Positions 7,108-17,173 of a stretch of 64,000 bases of DNA are shown in pieces (the stretch's first letter is position 1; every line of letters begins with the position of its first letter). Position numbers and translations under genes: made by a program. This stretch comes from Pseudomonas sp. Irchel 3A7 (GTDB taxonomy: Bacteria > Pseudomonadota > Gammaproteobacteria > Pseudomonadales > Pseudomonadaceae). The stretch is taken from assembly GCF_900187565.1 (NCBI RefSeq), contig NZ_FYED01000006.1, forward strand, positions 124,001-188,000. The letters are read 5' to 3'. The notes under the pieces were generated by a model. The model saw nothing but the letters and a program-made list of their open reading frames with translations. It ran no database searches and was not told the DNA's origin.

Positions 7108-8742
7108 TTATACGCGGAACTGCCTGAGCAACCCGTTCAACTGCTCACTCAAATCCTTGAGCCGCACGCTCGCCACGCTGGACTGTTCAGCTGCCAGCGC
7201 GGTGCTGTGGGAAAGCCCGGCTGCTTGCGTGACGTTCTGGTTGATGTCCTCGACCACATGCGCCTGCTGCAAGGTCGCGCTGGCAATCGATGCGTTCAGT
7301 CCGTTGAGGTTGCGCAATGCCTGGCCGATGGCATTCAGGCTGGCGCCGGCCAGACCGGCTTGTTCGATCGTGAGTTGCGAAGCGCGACTGCTGTCGCCGA
7401 TCACCTTGACCGCTGCCTCGGAGTGGCTTTGCAGGCGTTCGATCATCGACTGGATTTCTGCTGTGGACTTCTGGGTACGCTGGGCCAGCAGGCGCACTTC
7501 ATCGGCCACCACCGCGAACCCGCGACCTTGCTCGCCAGCGCGGGCCGCTTCGATCGCGGCGTTGAGGGCCAGCAAATTGGTTTGCTCGGCGATGGAGCGG
7601 ATCACTTCCAGGACGCTGCCGATCTGGTTGCTTTCGCTGGCCAGTGTGCGGATCACTTCCACCGCCTGATCGATGGTGGAGGACAGGGTATCGATTTGCT
7701 TGAGACTGCCGTCGATGTTGATCTGGCCTTGTTGCGCCTGGGCTTCGGCATCGCGCATTTCGCTGGCGGCATGCTCGGCGTTCTTCGCCACATCCTGCAC
7801 GCCATAGGTCACTTCATTGATCGCGGTGGCCACCAGTTCCATCTGTTGCGATTGTTGCTGGCTGCGTTGTTGGGCCTGGGTGGCGTCGTTGCCCAGCTCG
7901 CTGGACGATTGCCCCAGGGCACTGGCGGACACCTGCAACTCACCGATCACCAGCCGCAGTTTGGTGGTGAAGGCGTTGAAGTGTCGCGCCAGTTGCGTGA
8001 CTTCATCCTGGCCGTGGGTGTCGAGGCTGCGGGTCAGGTCGCTTTCGCCGCTGGCGATATTGGCCATCGCGTTCACGGTTTCCTGAAGCGGGCGGACGAT
8101 GCTGCGGGCAATCACGATCACCAGCGCCGCCATGATCAGTGCGATGGCCAGGCCGATCGCCGATGCTTCCCAGACCTGGCCGTAGAACTCGGCCTGCATG
8201 TCATCGATGTACACGCCCGAGCCGATCACCCAGCCCCAGGGTTCGAACAGTTTGACGTAGGAGGTCTTTTCCACAGGGTCGCTGGCACCCGGTTTCGGCC
8301 AGCGATAGTTGATGATGCCGGCGCCCTTGGCCTTGGCGACGGCGACCATTTCGTTGAATACCGCAAAGCCGTCCGGGTCGCGGATCGCCGAGAGGTTCTG
8401 GCCATCGAGTTTCGGGTTGGCGGGGTGCATGACCATCACCGGCGTCAGGTCATTGATCCAGAAATAATCGTTCTGGTCATAGCGCAGTCCGCGAACGGCG
8501 GTCAGCGCCTGTTTCTGCGCAGCTTCGCGGGTAAGGGTGCCGGCGGTTTCCAGGCCGTGGTAGTAGGTGAGAATGCCACTGGCGGTTTGCACCACATGCT
8601 GGGTTTTCTGCGCCTTGGCCTCATTGAGGTCTTCGTGAATCTGCTTGAGCATCAAGGCGCCCAATGCCAATAGCATCACGACGGCCACGATCAAGATGAG
8701 CCACAAACGCCGACTGATCGACATATTGCGCAAGCTGTTCAT
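7108..8742 (-). CDS. Methyl-accepting chemotaxis protein with a single Cache domain
   Basis: I start it at the ATG at 8742 (544 residues), preceded by GGAG. It has a TM segment (about 13-33), a periplasmic sCache_2-type domain (about 35-185) with the YFWIND and MVMHP motifs, a second TM (about 190-213), HAMP (about 214-265), and a long cytoplasmic coiled coil. The hairpin tip is highly conserved ([20 protein letters not shown]). Such sCache_2 receptors in Pseudomonas sense small organic acids such as malate, acetate or pyruvate. The exact ligand cannot be read here. It is an orphan receptor with no che genes adjacent. Confidence 0.9.
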   Translation of the reverse strand: MNSLRNMSISRRLWLILIVAVVMLLALGALMLKQIHEDLNEAKAQKTQHVVQTASGILTYYHGLETAGTLTREAAQKQALTAVRGLRYDQNDYFWINDLTPVMVMHPANPKLDGQNLSAIRDPDGFAVFNEMVAVAKAKGAGIINYRWPKPGASDPVEKTSYVKLFEPWGWVIGSGVYIDDMQAEFYGQVWEASAIGLAIALIMAALVIVIARSIVRPLQETVNAMANIASGESDLTRSLDTHGQDEVTQLARHFNAFTTKLRLVIGELQVSASALGQSSSELGNDATQAQQRSQQQSQQMELVATAINEVTYGVQDVAKNAEHAASEMRDAEAQAQQGQINIDGSLKQIDTLSSTIDQAVEVIRTLASESNQIGSVLEVIRSIAEQTNLLALNAAIEAARAGEQGRGFAVVADEVRLLAQRTQKSTAEIQSMIERLQSHSEAAVKVIGDSSRASQLTIEQAGLAGASLNAIGQALRNLNGLNASIASATLQQAHVVEDINQNVTQAAGLSHSTALAAEQSSVASVRLKDLSEQLNGLLRQFRV

Positions 8743-9007
8743 AACGCGGTGCTCCAGATTCTTGTTTTTGTGGTTGTTCTTGTAAGAAGAGATCGCCAGC
8801 ATCCTGTCCGGCCCGAGAACACGGCAACGCCAATCGGGCTTCTCTCACAGGATTTCGGCCCCGCGCGGAAAAACCTGAATGCAAATTGATTTTTCACGGA
8901 ATTTTCCCCGGCCTGCGGGTATCTTGTGCACGCGGGTTTTCAACTACGCTGAACGCTTTGAAAAATACTGACGGGGCATGCGTTGACGCACAGCCTTTGG
9001 GGGATTG

Positions 9008-9838
9008 ATGGATCTTTGGACTGCCTTTCAGGCATTGATTCTTGGGGTTGTAGAAGGGCTGACAGAATTTTTGCCCATTTCCAGTACCGGGCACCAGATC
9101 ATTGTGGCCGACTTGCTCAATTTCGGTGGCGAGCGCGCCATGGCGTTCAACATCATTATCCAGCTGGGGGCGATCCTGGCGGTGGTGTGGGAATTTCGCC
9201 GCAAGATTTTCGATGTGGTCATTGGTTTGCCGACGCAACCCAGCGCACGACGCTTTACCGCGAACCTGCTGATTGCCTTCTTTCCCGCCGTGGTTCTGGG
9301 GGTGATCTTCGCCGACTTGATCCATCACTATCTGTTCAACCCGATCACGGTGGCCGCCGCGTTGGTGGTGGGCGGTATCGTCATGTTGTGGGCGGAAAAT
9401 CGTCAGCATGAGGTACATGCCGAAACAGTGGACGACATCACCTGGAAAGATGCCCTGAAAGTCGGCTTCGCCCAGTGCCTGGCGATGATTCCGGGGACCT
9501 CGCGCTCCGGCTGCACAATCATCGGTGGTTTGTTGTTCGGCCTGTCGCGCAAGACCGCCACCGAGTTTTCGTTCTTCCTGGCGATGCCGACCATGGTGGG
9601 TGCCGCCGTGTACTCGGGCTACAAGTACCACAAGCTGTTCGTACCGGCCGATTTCCCGGTATTCGCCATCGGCTTCGTCACCGCGTTCATCTTCGCGATG
9701 ATCGCCGTCAGGGGCTTGCTCAAGTTCATTGCCAGCCACAGCTATGCGGCATTTGCCTGGTATCGGATCGCATTCGGGCTGGTCATCCTGGCCACCTGGC
9801 AGTTCGGTTGGGTCGACTGGACCGCGGCCAAGCCATGA
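9008..9838 (+). CDS. uppP: Undecaprenyl-diphosphatase UppP/BacA
   Basis: This 276-residue polytopic membrane protein carries the two signature motifs of the family: [14 protein letters not shown] (about 16-29) and [15 protein letters not shown] (about 160-174), which hold the catalytic Glu, Ser and Arg. It dephosphorylates undecaprenyl pyrophosphate to recycle the lipid carrier for peptidoglycan and other envelope polymers, and overexpression gives bacitracin resistance in relatives. A TTG one codon upstream is possible but the ATG is preferred. The stop overlaps the next gene (ATGA). Confidence 0.95.
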   Translation: MDLWTAFQALILGVVEGLTEFLPISSTGHQIIVADLLNFGGERAMAFNIIIQLGAILAVVWEFRRKIFDVVIGLPTQPSARRFTANLLIAFFPAVVLGVIFADLIHHYLFNPITVAAALVVGGIVMLWAENRQHEVHAETVDDITWKDALKVGFAQCLAMIPGTSRSGCTIIGGLLFGLSRKTATEFSFFLAMPTMVGAAVYSGYKYHKLFVPADFPVFAIGFVTAFIFAMIAVRGLLKFIASHSYAAFAWYRIAFGLVILATWQFGWVDWTAAKP

Positions 9839-10263
9839 GTGACTCGGGCGCGCGCAAACACTCCGCACGCCCATCGGGAGGCGAGATCCGTAATCTTCGG
9901 TTGAAGTTGCTGGTGTTCGCGATCCTGTGCGCGCTGCCGCTGTTCGGTTCGATGTCGATGTGGCTGCGAGGGGTTTCGCTGATCCCCCTGGCGGCCTACG
10001 GCATCGTCAGCGTGCTGGCGTTCTTGCTCTACTGGAGTGACAAGCGCAAGGCGCGCGCCGATCACTGGCGTACCCCGGAGAACGTCCTGCATGCGCTGGA
10101 GTTCGCCGGTGGCTGGCCGGGCGCCTTACTGGCGCAGCAAATGTTTCGGCACAAGACGCGCAAGTTTTCCTTTCAACTGGTGTTCTGGCTCATCGTGCTG
10201 CTGCATCAGGTGTTCTGGATCGACATGCTGTTTCTCGGCGCCCATCTGTTCGCCTTGTTCTGA
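9835..10263 (+). CDS. DUF1294 membrane protein
   Basis: The 142-residue protein has a basic N-terminal tail and about four membrane segments. It contains the DUF1294 signature (LYWSDKRKA, then [21 protein letters not shown]). The function of the family is unknown. The ATG overlaps the uppP stop, so it is co-expressed with uppP. No cold-shock domain, which is fused to DUF1294 in some proteins, is present here. Confidence 0.85.
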   Translation: MSDSGARKHSARPSGGEIRNLRLKLLVFAILCALPLFGSMSMWLRGVSLIPLAAYGIVSVLAFLLYWSDKRKARADHWRTPENVLHALEFAGGWPGALLAQQMFRHKTRKFSFQLVFWLIVLLHQVFWIDMLFLGAHLFALF

Positions 10264-10282
10264 AAGAAATTGATGCAACCCC

Positions 10283-10387
10283 TGTGGTGAGGGAGCTTGC
10301 TCCCGTTGGACTGCGCAGCAGTCCCCTTCTTTTTGGGGTAAGAGGGGGCCGCTTCGCGGCCCAACGGGAGCAAGCTCCCTCGCCACA
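10283..10387. repeat. Second-type palindromic repeat (GGGAGCTTGCTCCC family)
   Basis: The outer arms (tgtggtgagggagcttgctc and its complement) form a long inverted pair enclosing two further hairpins, one of which is ggccgcttcgcggcc. It differs in sequence from the common REPINs of the window and is related to the element at 27776-27914. Confidence 0.8.
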
Positions 10388-10415
10388 AAATATTCGTCTT
10401 ATTAACGACCGGGGT

Positions 10416-10775
10416 TTAGAGCAACAACCCCACCTGCGTGCGCTTGGGCAACTTGCCGACCACCAGTTGATGGGATCGTCGCAACAAGCCCTGCAACTCT
10501 TCGGCGCCAAGCGGGTAGGGTGTCGCCATGATGATCCACTGGGCCCGCGCCAGATAAGGCGCCGGATGAATGCCGGGACGGTCGCAGTGACCCAGAAACA
10601 GATCCTTGTCGACCTTGAACGCCAGGGATTCGCCACGCAGGTTCTGCAAGGCGAACATCTTGTTGCCGGCCACGGAAAACACCCGCACGCCACCCCATTT
10701 GTAATCCTCTCGAGCACCGGGCAAGGCCAGGCAAAAGGCCGCGACCTGCGCATCACTCATGCGTGCAGCCTTCAT
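10416..10775 (-). CDS. MmcQ/YjbR family protein
   Basis: The product has 119 residues and the hallmarks of the YjbR/CyaY-like fold family: an LALPGAREDYKWGG segment near residues 16-29, KMFAL, and a C-terminal helix with ELQGLLRRSHQLVV. These small proteins are often called DNA-binding because of their fold, but no firm role is known. It stands alone between a palindromic repeat and the LysR gene. Confidence 0.8.
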   Translation of the reverse strand: MKAARMSDAQVAAFCLALPGAREDYKWGGVRVFSVAGNKMFALQNLRGESLAFKVDKDLFLGHCDRPGIHPAPYLARAQWIIMATPYPLGAEELQGLLRRSHQLVVGKLPKRTQVGLLL

Positions 10776-11008
10776 GACAAACAGTCTCCATGGGCATTGA
10801 ATGTATCGATCAAAGGGTTGAGCCGGGCATGTATTGCGGGCGGCGAGTCACCAGCGATCATGCTCACGCTATCGTGCGTCAAGTCCGGTAGAGGGCCTAC
10901 TGCAGCCTCCGCACTCCCTTAGAGCGGTTTCTCCCGGCGGGGTATGTGAAACACGTTCTATCACCTGCGATACTCCGCCCTGTATTCAGACTGCGAGTAA
11001 ATTGCTCC

Positions 11009-11959
11009 GTGTACGATTTCAATGATTTGTACTTTTTTGTTCAGGTCGTCGACCACAACGGTTTCACAAGTGCGAGTAAAAAACTCGACATACCGAAATC
11101 GAAACTGAGCAGGCGCATTGCCTCGCTTGAAGAGCGGCTCGGTGTCCGCCTGATCCAGCGATCAACCCGCAAGTTCACGGTCACAGAGATCGGTCAGGAT
11201 TACTATCGCCATTGCGTGGCGATGCTTGTTGAAGCCGATGCAGCCGAACAAGTGGTCGAGCATTCGCGCTCCGAACCTCAGGGAATCGTGCGTATCAGTT
11301 GCCCACCGGCTTTGGGTGCCATGGGGGTCAGTGACATCATCGCGGAATTCATGGTACTGCACCCTAAAGTTCAGGTGCATATCGATAGTACAAATCGTCG
11401 CGTTGATGTGTTGGGTGAGGGGTATGACATCGCGCTGAGAGTGCGTTTTCCGCCACTGGAGGACGACAACCTGGTGATGAGAGTGTTGGGTGACAGCCAT
11501 CAGAAGCTGGTCGCGCGGCCATCGTTGATTGAAGGGCTGACACTGCAAACACCCAAGGATTTGGCACGTTTGCCGAGCATGGATCTTGGCCCACCCAACC
11601 GTGAGCACAGGTGGACTTTTTTAGGCGCAAAAGATCAACTGATCGAGGCCGTCCACGCGCCAAGATTTGTTACTTCGGACCTTGATGCACTGCACCGCGC
11701 CGCCATACAGGGGGTAGGGGTCGTGCAAATGCCTGAGATCATGGTTCGCCATGCCATACATGATGGGCTCTTGGTGGAAGTACTGCCTGAGTTCGTACTT
11801 CGTAGTGGACTTATCCATGCAGTCTTCCCGTCTCGCAGGGGGTTGTTGCCTTCGGTCCGCGGTCTGATCGATAAGTTGGCTGTGGATTTTGGCGCCAACG
11901 CCGAAGCGGACAGGGTCGCTTGCGAGAAAGCCGGGAAGGCGCATCCGGCCATGCGGTAG
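11009..11959 (+). CDS. LysR-family transcriptional regulator
   Basis: I start it at the GTG at 11009 (316 residues), where the canonical LysR N-terminus (YDFNDLYFFVQVVDHNGFTSA) begins. The ATG at 10946 would add 21 unlikely residues. The helix-turn-helix covers about residues 18-60 (SKKLDIPKSKLSRRIASLEERLGVRLIQRSTR), followed by a substrate-binding domain. It belongs to the large group that often regulates a divergent or neighbouring oxidoreductase gene. No such target is adjacent, and the effector is unknown. Confidence 0.9.
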   Translation: MYDFNDLYFFVQVVDHNGFTSASKKLDIPKSKLSRRIASLEERLGVRLIQRSTRKFTVTEIGQDYYRHCVAMLVEADAAEQVVEHSRSEPQGIVRISCPPALGAMGVSDIIAEFMVLHPKVQVHIDSTNRRVDVLGEGYDIALRVRFPPLEDDNLVMRVLGDSHQKLVARPSLIEGLTLQTPKDLARLPSMDLGPPNREHRWTFLGAKDQLIEAVHAPRFVTSDLDALHRAAIQGVGVVQMPEIMVRHAIHDGLLVEVLPEFVLRSGLIHAVFPSRRGLLPSVRGLIDKLAVDFGANAEADRVACEKAGKAHPAMR

Positions 11960-12224
11960 GTGCAAATGTGGATGACTTTGCCAAAGCCGCCAGGAGAGCC
12001 CTGCGAAGACATCCGCAGCGCCCTGAACCGTACCTTGATCAGGACACAGGTGACGGCGAGTGAAAGGCTGAGCAGCGATGGCTACTCATCTGTACTACCC
12101 GCTTGAGAACGAACGGGATGCAGCTCCTCAAAAAAATAGTGAGAGGATGAGGGGGCAATGGTCCCTTCAGTTCTGAGGTTCTGGTGTGCGCGTTTTTCAG
12201 CGGGGCCAGTCTCGAGATAAAAGC
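11960..12224. other. Gap between the lysR gene and the TGTACA operator
   Basis: I see no convincing gene here. A possible short frame from the ATG at 11964 runs about 47 codons without a recognisable motif or ribosome-binding site. The stretch may be decayed coding sequence. Confidence 0.4.
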
Positions 12225-12248
12225 TGTACAAAATAATAATTTGGTATA
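12225..12248 (+). promoter_or_regulatory. TGTACA-N12-GGTATA operator/promoter
   Basis: TGTACA at 12225 and a variant GGTATA at 12243 are spaced 18 bases apart. The second half and the bases after it (GGTATAGCTTTTAAGG) closely match TGTACAGCTTTTAAAGG at 18557 in the opposite promoter of the same functional cluster. It lies about 40 bases upstream of the chalcone-isomerase-like gene. Confidence 0.6.
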
Positions 12249-12288
12249 GCTTTTAAGGGCGTCTCTTGAGTCTTATCGAGGCCTTTGC

Positions 12289-12840
12289 ATGACCCCGCAG
12301 AAGGACCGCTTATTCCGCCACCTTATCTGTCTCGTTCCGATGCTCCTGAGCGCAGACCTGTTTGCTGATTGGCGCGAGGCTTTACCCGATGCTCGTCGGG
12401 TGGGTAGCGGGGAGCTGCGCGTATTCGGTTTCTCCATCTACAACGCGCAATTCTGGAGCCCACGCCTGATTGCCGGCGATCCGACCGGTGTGAATAGGCC
12501 TTTTGCGCTGGAGCTGACCTACCGCCGCGATATTAGTCGCGAGGATCTGGTCGAGGCCAGCATCAAGGAGATCAGACGCCTGTCGCCCACGCCTCCGAAT
12601 TCGGAGTTGATGGCCCGTTGGGAGCAGGAGATGCGGCAGGCGTTTGTCGATGTGCGCGCCGGTGATCGCATCACAGGCGTCTATTTGCCTGCTGAGGGCG
12701 CACGTTTTTACGTCGGCGAGAATCTACGGCATGTGGTGCGGGATGACGCGTTCGCCAAAGCTTTTTTTGCCATCTGGCTTGATCCCCGAACCCGCAACCC
12801 GCAGTTGCGCGCCCAATTGCTGGGCGCCGCAAAACCCTGA
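12289..12840 (+). CDS. Chalcone-isomerase-like secreted protein
   Basis: The product has 183 residues with a signal peptide (about 1-27, ending LFADWREA). The body matches the bacterial chalcone isomerase-like family: VGSGELRVFGFSIYNAQFW, LELTYRRDISREDLV and FFAIWLDPRTRNPQLRAQLLG. In bacteria these are not flavonoid enzymes; they bind fatty acids or have unknown roles. The gene precedes the DUF3833 lipoprotein and faces the Cfa cluster; both occur in light- or sigma-E-controlled fatty-acid loci. A TGTACA-type site lies upstream. Confidence 0.8.
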   Translation: MTPQKDRLFRHLICLVPMLLSADLFADWREALPDARRVGSGELRVFGFSIYNAQFWSPRLIAGDPTGVNRPFALELTYRRDISREDLVEASIKEIRRLSPTPPNSELMARWEQEMRQAFVDVRAGDRITGVYLPAEGARFYVGENLRHVVRDDAFAKAFFAIWLDPRTRNPQLRAQLLGAAKP

Positions 12841-12859
12841 AACCGTAGAGGAAATGCAC

Positions 12860-13384
12860 ATGTTGAGGATATGGATCTTGGCGTTGTGCATCAGCCTTGC
12901 AAGTTGCAGCCGGGTGGATGTGCAGACCTACAGCCAGGAAATGCCCAAGCTTGATTTGCGCGAATTCTTCGAGGGGCGGGTCGAAGCCTGGGGCATGTTT
13001 CAAAAGCGCTCAGGTGAGGTCACCAAACGCTTCCACGTAGAGATCAATGGCCATTCCGCCGGTAACCAGTTGATCCTCGACGAGTCATTTACATACAGCG
13101 ACGGTACTCAGCAAAAACGGGTGTGGACGCTGACCCCGGCCGGACCTGGCCAATGGCGTGGAACCGCTGGCGACGTGGTGGGCGAAGCGCATGGCGAGGT
13201 TGCAGGGAATACATTGCGCTGGCGCTATGTGCTGAGGTTGCCGGTGGATGGCAAGGAGTATGAGGTTCATTTAGACGACTGGATGTACTTGATGGACAAG
13301 AACACCATAATCAATCGCTCGTTCATGACCAAATTCGAAGTGGAAGTTGGCCAGATCACCTTATTCTTGCGCAAGCAGTCTTGA
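12860..13384 (+). CDS. DUF3833 lipoprotein
   Basis: I prefer the ATG at 12860 (174 residues), which sits eight bases after GAGG; the ATG at 12854 is too close to it. The N-terminus is a lipoprotein signal with the lipobox LASC (Cys at residue 15). The rest matches DUF3833, with YSQEMPKLDLREFFEGRVEAWG and a C-terminal DDWMYLMDKNTIINRSFM motif. The role is unknown but the family co-occurs with Cfa-like methyltransferase loci. It ends one base before the convergent DUF2878 gene. Confidence 0.85.
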   Translation: MLRIWILALCISLASCSRVDVQTYSQEMPKLDLREFFEGRVEAWGMFQKRSGEVTKRFHVEINGHSAGNQLILDESFTYSDGTQQKRVWTLTPAGPGQWRGTAGDVVGEAHGEVAGNTLRWRYVLRLPVDGKEYEVHLDDWMYLMDKNTIINRSFMTKFEVEVGQITLFLRKQS

Positions 13385-13385
13385 G

Positions 13386-13889
13386 TCAACGCGCAGACTC
13401 CAGGGCTATCCGGTGCAATGCCGGCATCAATAGCGCCCATATCAATGCGAGTATCAGGACACTGGGCCAAACACCCAGCGGCAGGCCCACGTCCGCTAAC
13501 CTGGCGCCGCCCCAGTAAGAGAGAGGCCCGCCAAACGCCCCCAGTAGGCTGCCCATCCACCAGGGGCGCTTTGTCCAGCTCAGGCTGTGACGCAAAGTAC
13601 TGGCGAAGAGAAGCCAAAGTATTGCCAGCCAAAGGGGTAAAACAAGCGTGGCACCGGGAAACTGAAATACCCCGAGGTGCAGTAGAGCGCTGTCCAGAAT
13701 CCAACCGCAGGCGGCCACCCATAACAGCAAGCGCCACTCATTGGGGGTCTTTGAAATCCAAAGCAGGTGTATCGCCAGACAAGTTATTGCAATCAGCAAT
13801 AGCCACGGCCGTTGCGCACCCAAAACGCAGGCGAACCAGCCGAGCTGGAAAAGCCCTGCGTTGAGCAACGACCGGCCTCGCACGTTCAC
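13386..13889 (-). CDS. DUF2878 membrane protein
   Basis: The 167-residue hydrophobic protein has about five membrane segments. It starts at a GTG at 13889 that overlaps the stop of the methyltransferase gene (GTGA). The sequence fits DUF2878 (NAGLFQLGWFACVLGA, GWILDSALLHLGVF, LPLWLAILWLLFASTL). It is the last gene of the minus-strand cluster. Its role is unknown; proximity suggests lipid modification in the inner membrane. Confidence 0.85.
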   Translation of the reverse strand: MNVRGRSLLNAGLFQLGWFACVLGAQRPWLLLIAITCLAIHLLWISKTPNEWRLLLWVAACGWILDSALLHLGVFQFPGATLVLPLWLAILWLLFASTLRHSLSWTKRPWWMGSLLGAFGGPLSYWGGARLADVGLPLGVWPSVLILALIWALLMPALHRIALESAR

Positions 13890-15151
13890 GCCTCCAGACC
13901 GAAGGGCTGCGGCCGTGCTCCGGGTTTGGCGAGTAAAAGGTGCGCGGTGCCGATGCTTCGTTCCAGAAAGCCGCCCTCGCAGTAGCACAGGTAAAACTCC
14001 CACAGGCGGTAAAACGTCTGGTCGTAACCCAACGCTTCCAGGTTGTGCCGGCTACGTCGCAGATTGTCATGCCACAGGCGAAGGGTACGGGCGTAATGAA
14101 GGCCGAAGTCCTCCATGTGATGAAGGTTCAGGTCGGTGTCGCGACTGATGGTGTGCAGCATGGAGCTCACCGAAGGCAAGGCACCGCCCGGGAAGATATA
14201 GCGCTGGATGAAGTCGACTGTTTTTTTCGTCTGCTCGTAGCGCTGGTCTCGAATGGTGATGGCTTGCAATAGCATAAGCCCGTGTTCCTTGAGCAGGTGG
14301 GCACACTGTTTGAAGTAAGTGGGCAGAAAGCGGTGGCCGACGGCCTCGATCATCTCGATCGACACCAGCTTGTCGTATTTGCCCGCCAGGTCACGATAGT
14401 CCTGCAACAGCAGGGTAACCCGGCCTTGCAGGCACTGCTCTTCGATACGGCGCTGGGTGTAGGCGAACTGCTCACGCGACAGCGTGGTGGTCGTGACCTT
14501 GCAGCCGTATCGGGTGGCCGCATAAATGGCCATGCTGCCCCAACCGGTGCCGATCTCCAGCAGGTGGTCACTGGGTTTGAGATCGAGCTTTTGGCAGATG
14601 CGCTCCAGCTTGTACATTTGAGCTTGTTGGAGGCTATCGTTGTTTGAGCGGAACATGGCGGCGGAGTACATCATGCTGGGGTCCAGCAGTTGTTCGAACA
14701 GCGCGTTGCCCAGATCGTAATGCGCACAAATGTTGCGTTGCGAGCCTTGGCGGGTGTTGCGGTTGAGCCAATGCAGCGCTTTTACCAAAGGACGGCTTAT
14801 ACGAGCCAGGCCGCGCTCCATTCCATCCAGCACTTCGAGGTTGGCAACGAACACGCGGATCACGGCGGTCAGATCGGGACTGCTCCAGTATCCGTGGATG
14901 TAAGCCTCGCCGGCGCCAATTGAGCCATTGACCGCCACCATGGGCCAGAGCGCCGCATTGTGCACTTCGATTTCGCCATGTGGCGTCGCACCAGGCTGGC
15001 CAAAACTCAGTGGCTCACCGTCGACGATGATTACCAAATGACCGTTGCGCAGGTGCGCCAGCTGACGCAAGACGCCTTTCTTCAATACGCGCGCGCCTAT
15101 CCCGTTGGCAGCAGAGCCAAAGGTCATTGGGGTCAAGCTAGGATTCGTCAT
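13886..15151 (-). CDS. Cfa-like SAM-dependent fatty-acyl methyltransferase
   Basis: I start it at the ATG at 15151 (421 residues), preceded by GGAG. It has an N-terminal lipid-binding part and a C-terminal methyltransferase with SAM loop LLEIGTGWGSMAIYAA (about 190-205), SIEMIEAVGHRF and the conserved HYDLGNALFEQLLD entry motif. It resembles cyclopropane-fatty-acid synthases and the UfaM-type enzymes that methylate phospholipid acyl chains on the way to furan fatty acids. The neighbouring FAD oxidase and SDR favour the second reading, but the product cannot be decided from sequence. Confidence 0.85.
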   Translation of the reverse strand: MTNPSLTPMTFGSAANGIGARVLKKGVLRQLAHLRNGHLVIIVDGEPLSFGQPGATPHGEIEVHNAALWPMVAVNGSIGAGEAYIHGYWSSPDLTAVIRVFVANLEVLDGMERGLARISRPLVKALHWLNRNTRQGSQRNICAHYDLGNALFEQLLDPSMMYSAAMFRSNNDSLQQAQMYKLERICQKLDLKPSDHLLEIGTGWGSMAIYAATRYGCKVTTTTLSREQFAYTQRRIEEQCLQGRVTLLLQDYRDLAGKYDKLVSIEMIEAVGHRFLPTYFKQCAHLLKEHGLMLLQAITIRDQRYEQTKKTVDFIQRYIFPGGALPSVSSMLHTISRDTDLNLHHMEDFGLHYARTLRLWHDNLRRSRHNLEALGYDQTFYRLWEFYLCYCEGGFLERSIGTAHLLLAKPGARPQPFGLEA

Positions 15152-15929
15152 GGCGAGACTCCAGATTCGCGGTGCGATATTCACCGACGGCAGCTTTATG
15201 GGAAAACAGTGGCAGACGCTTGAGCAGCAGACGCAGGGCTTGCGAGTAAATGCCGAGCAGGGTCTTGCCGGTCATCCAGGGAAAGTCCAGAAGGTGGCGA
15301 TGCAGGCTTTGGCGCGTCAGTTCGACACGCTCCAGACCCAGGCCCGCCTCAAATACTTTTTGCTCACCTTGCCAATCCTGCATGGTCACGTGCAGCGCCT
15401 GGCCGGGAGCTGAAAACCGCATGCGGTACTCCAGGTCTCGAGGCAGGAAGGGCGAGACGTGAAAGCTCTTGGCGACCCTGTGGCCTGAGTCACCGGTGGC
15501 GTTGGTCGGCAGCACATAGTGGTAACGCTCTCGCCAAGGGGTATTACTGACTTCGCAGAGAATGGCGGCCAGACTGCCGTCCGATTCAAAGCAATAAAAC
15601 AAGCTGATCGGATTGAAAGACAGCCCCCAGCTGCGCGGCTGGGTGAGCAGACAGATTCTTCCCTGCGGCGCGTGCCCGAGGGCCTGTTCCACACGCTGGC
15701 GCACGGCATCGATCAGGGACATGCCCTGACGCGTTGACTGCGGCAGGTAGTCAGTTTCGCGGAAGGCAAAGGCAGCCCAGCGCGAATGTCCGGCCAGCCA
15801 GGACAAGGCCAGCACCTGTTGTTGTTCCGCCAGATCCAGGTAGAGCATACCCATGCGGTAGCGAAACCCATGGGCGCGCGGCAGCAGCCGGCGGTGGTTG
15901 ACCCAGCCGCGGTACAGGGCGCTGTTCAC
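15138..15929 (-). CDS. DUF1365 protein
   Basis: The product has 263 residues starting at a GTG at 15929 that overlaps the oxidase stop (GTGA). DUF1365 features are clear: NSALYRGWVNHRRLLPRAHGFRYRMGMLYLDL at the start, LLTQPRSWGLSFNPISLFYCF in the middle, and KSFHVSPFLP. These proteins sit almost always between an FAD oxidoreductase and a Cfa-like methyltransferase, as here. Its biochemical role is unknown. Its end overlaps the methyltransferase gene by 14 bases. Confidence 0.88.
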   Translation of the reverse strand: MNSALYRGWVNHRRLLPRAHGFRYRMGMLYLDLAEQQQVLALSWLAGHSRWAAFAFRETDYLPQSTRQGMSLIDAVRQRVEQALGHAPQGRICLLTQPRSWGLSFNPISLFYCFESDGSLAAILCEVSNTPWRERYHYVLPTNATGDSGHRVAKSFHVSPFLPRDLEYRMRFSAPGQALHVTMQDWQGEQKVFEAGLGLERVELTRQSLHRHLLDFPWMTGKTLLGIYSQALRLLLKRLPLFSHKAAVGEYRTANLESRHDES

Positions 15930-17173
15930 AGTCGTTCTCCGAACGCGGCTGCCACTCGCAAGGCACTGACCACGCCGTCCTCGTGGAAACCGTTGGCCCA
16001 GTAGGCGCCGCAGTAATAGCTGTTCTGGGCGCCTTGTAATTCTTGCCATCGTGCCTGAGCAACCATTCCTGCCTGGCTGTATTGCGGGTGGGCGTAGCGG
16101 AAACGGTCGAGGATTTTGCTCGGGTCAATGGCCGCGGTCTGGTTCAGGCTGACGCAGAAGGTGGTGTTGCTCTGTAGCCCTTGCAGGATATTCATGTTGT
16201 AGGTGACAGCGGCCAGATGCTGGGCTGAGTCACCGAGGCGGTAATTCCAGCTCGCCCATGCTCGGCGACGGTTCGGCAACAGACGGGTATCGCTGTGCAG
16301 CACCACATCGTTTTCGGCGTAGTGCAGCGCGCCGAGTATCTCCCGTTCGGCTTGGCTGGGAGCGACCAACAGGCGTAATGCCTGGTCGCTGTGGCAGGCG
16401 AACACTACGTTGTCAAAGCGCTTGCTTCCTGTCGCACAGTGCAGGGTGACCCCACCTAAGTCACGCTCCACCCGATACACCGGGCAGTTGAGGCGGATAC
16501 GTTCGACAAAGCCGGCACTCAAGGCGGATACGTAGCTGCGCGAACCGCCGCTGACCACACGCCATTGTGGCCGATTGGCAAGGGACAGGAGCCCGTGATT
16601 TTTGCAGAAACGTACGAAAAACTGGAGCGGAAAGCGCTGCATCTCGCCCACTGACATCGACCAGATAGCCGACCCCATAGGGACTATGTAGTGTTCGATA
16701 AAACGTTGGCCGTAGCGGTTTTCCCGTAGATAGGCACCCAGCGTGGTCTCGGCAGTTATGCGCTGTTCGTCCAGGTCACGCAGGGCTTGGCTGTTGAAGC
16801 GCAAAATTTCACGCAACATGCCCCAGAATCCAGGTGAAAGCAGATTGCGCCGCTGGGCGAACACCTGGTTGAGGTTGCTGCCATTGTATTCAATGCCGGT
16901 ACGCGGATCCTGAACCGAAAAGCTCATCTCGGTGGGTTGCGAGGCTACGCCGAGTTGATCCAGCAGACGGATGAAGTTGGGATAGGTCCAGTCGTTGAAG
17001 ACGATGAAGCCAGTATCGATGGCATAGCGTTCGCCCTCTATTTCGACGTCAACCGTATGGCTATGACCACCGATCCAGTCACTGGCCTCGAATACAGTGA
17101 CGTCTTGCTGGCGGTGGAGCAGGTAGGCGCAGGTCAGGCCGGAAATACCGCTGCCGATGATGGCTGTTCTCAT
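15926..17173 (-). CDS. FAD-dependent amine-oxidase-like oxidoreductase
   Basis: This 415-residue protein opens with the dinucleotide-binding motif (AIIGSGISGLTCAYLL, about 4-19) and a second FAD contact (FEASDWIGGHSHTVDV). The body includes DTGFIVFNDWTYPNF and a C-terminal YYCGAYWANGFHEDGVVSALRVA that contacts FAD. Members beside cfa and DUF1365 are thought to act on membrane acyl chains. The ATG overlaps the SDR stop, so the cluster is translationally coupled. Confidence 0.88.
   Translation of the reverse strand: MRTAIIGSGISGLTCAYLLHRQQDVTVFEASDWIGGHSHTVDVEIEGERYAIDTGFIVFNDWTYPNFIRLLDQLGVASQPTEMSFSVQDPRTGIEYNGSNLNQVFAQRRNLLSPGFWGMLREILRFNSQALRDLDEQRITAETTLGAYLRENRYGQRFIEHYIVPMGSAIWSMSVGEMQRFPLQFFVRFCKNHGLLSLANRPQWRVVSGGSRSYVSALSAGFVERIRLNCPVYRVERDLGGVTLHCATGSKRFDNVVFACHSDQALRLLVAPSQAEREILGALHYAENDVVLHSDTRLLPNRRRAWASWNYRLGDSAQHLAAVTYNMNILQGLQSNTTFCVSLNQTAAIDPSKILDRFRYAHPQYSQAGMVAQARWQELQGAQNSYYCGAYWANGFHEDGVVSALRVAAAFGERL

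Noticed and set aside
7207-8673. Long plus-strand frame opposite the chemoreceptor
   Set aside because: It is antisense to a clear MCP gene and shows no family pattern; such frames are common in GC-rich DNA.
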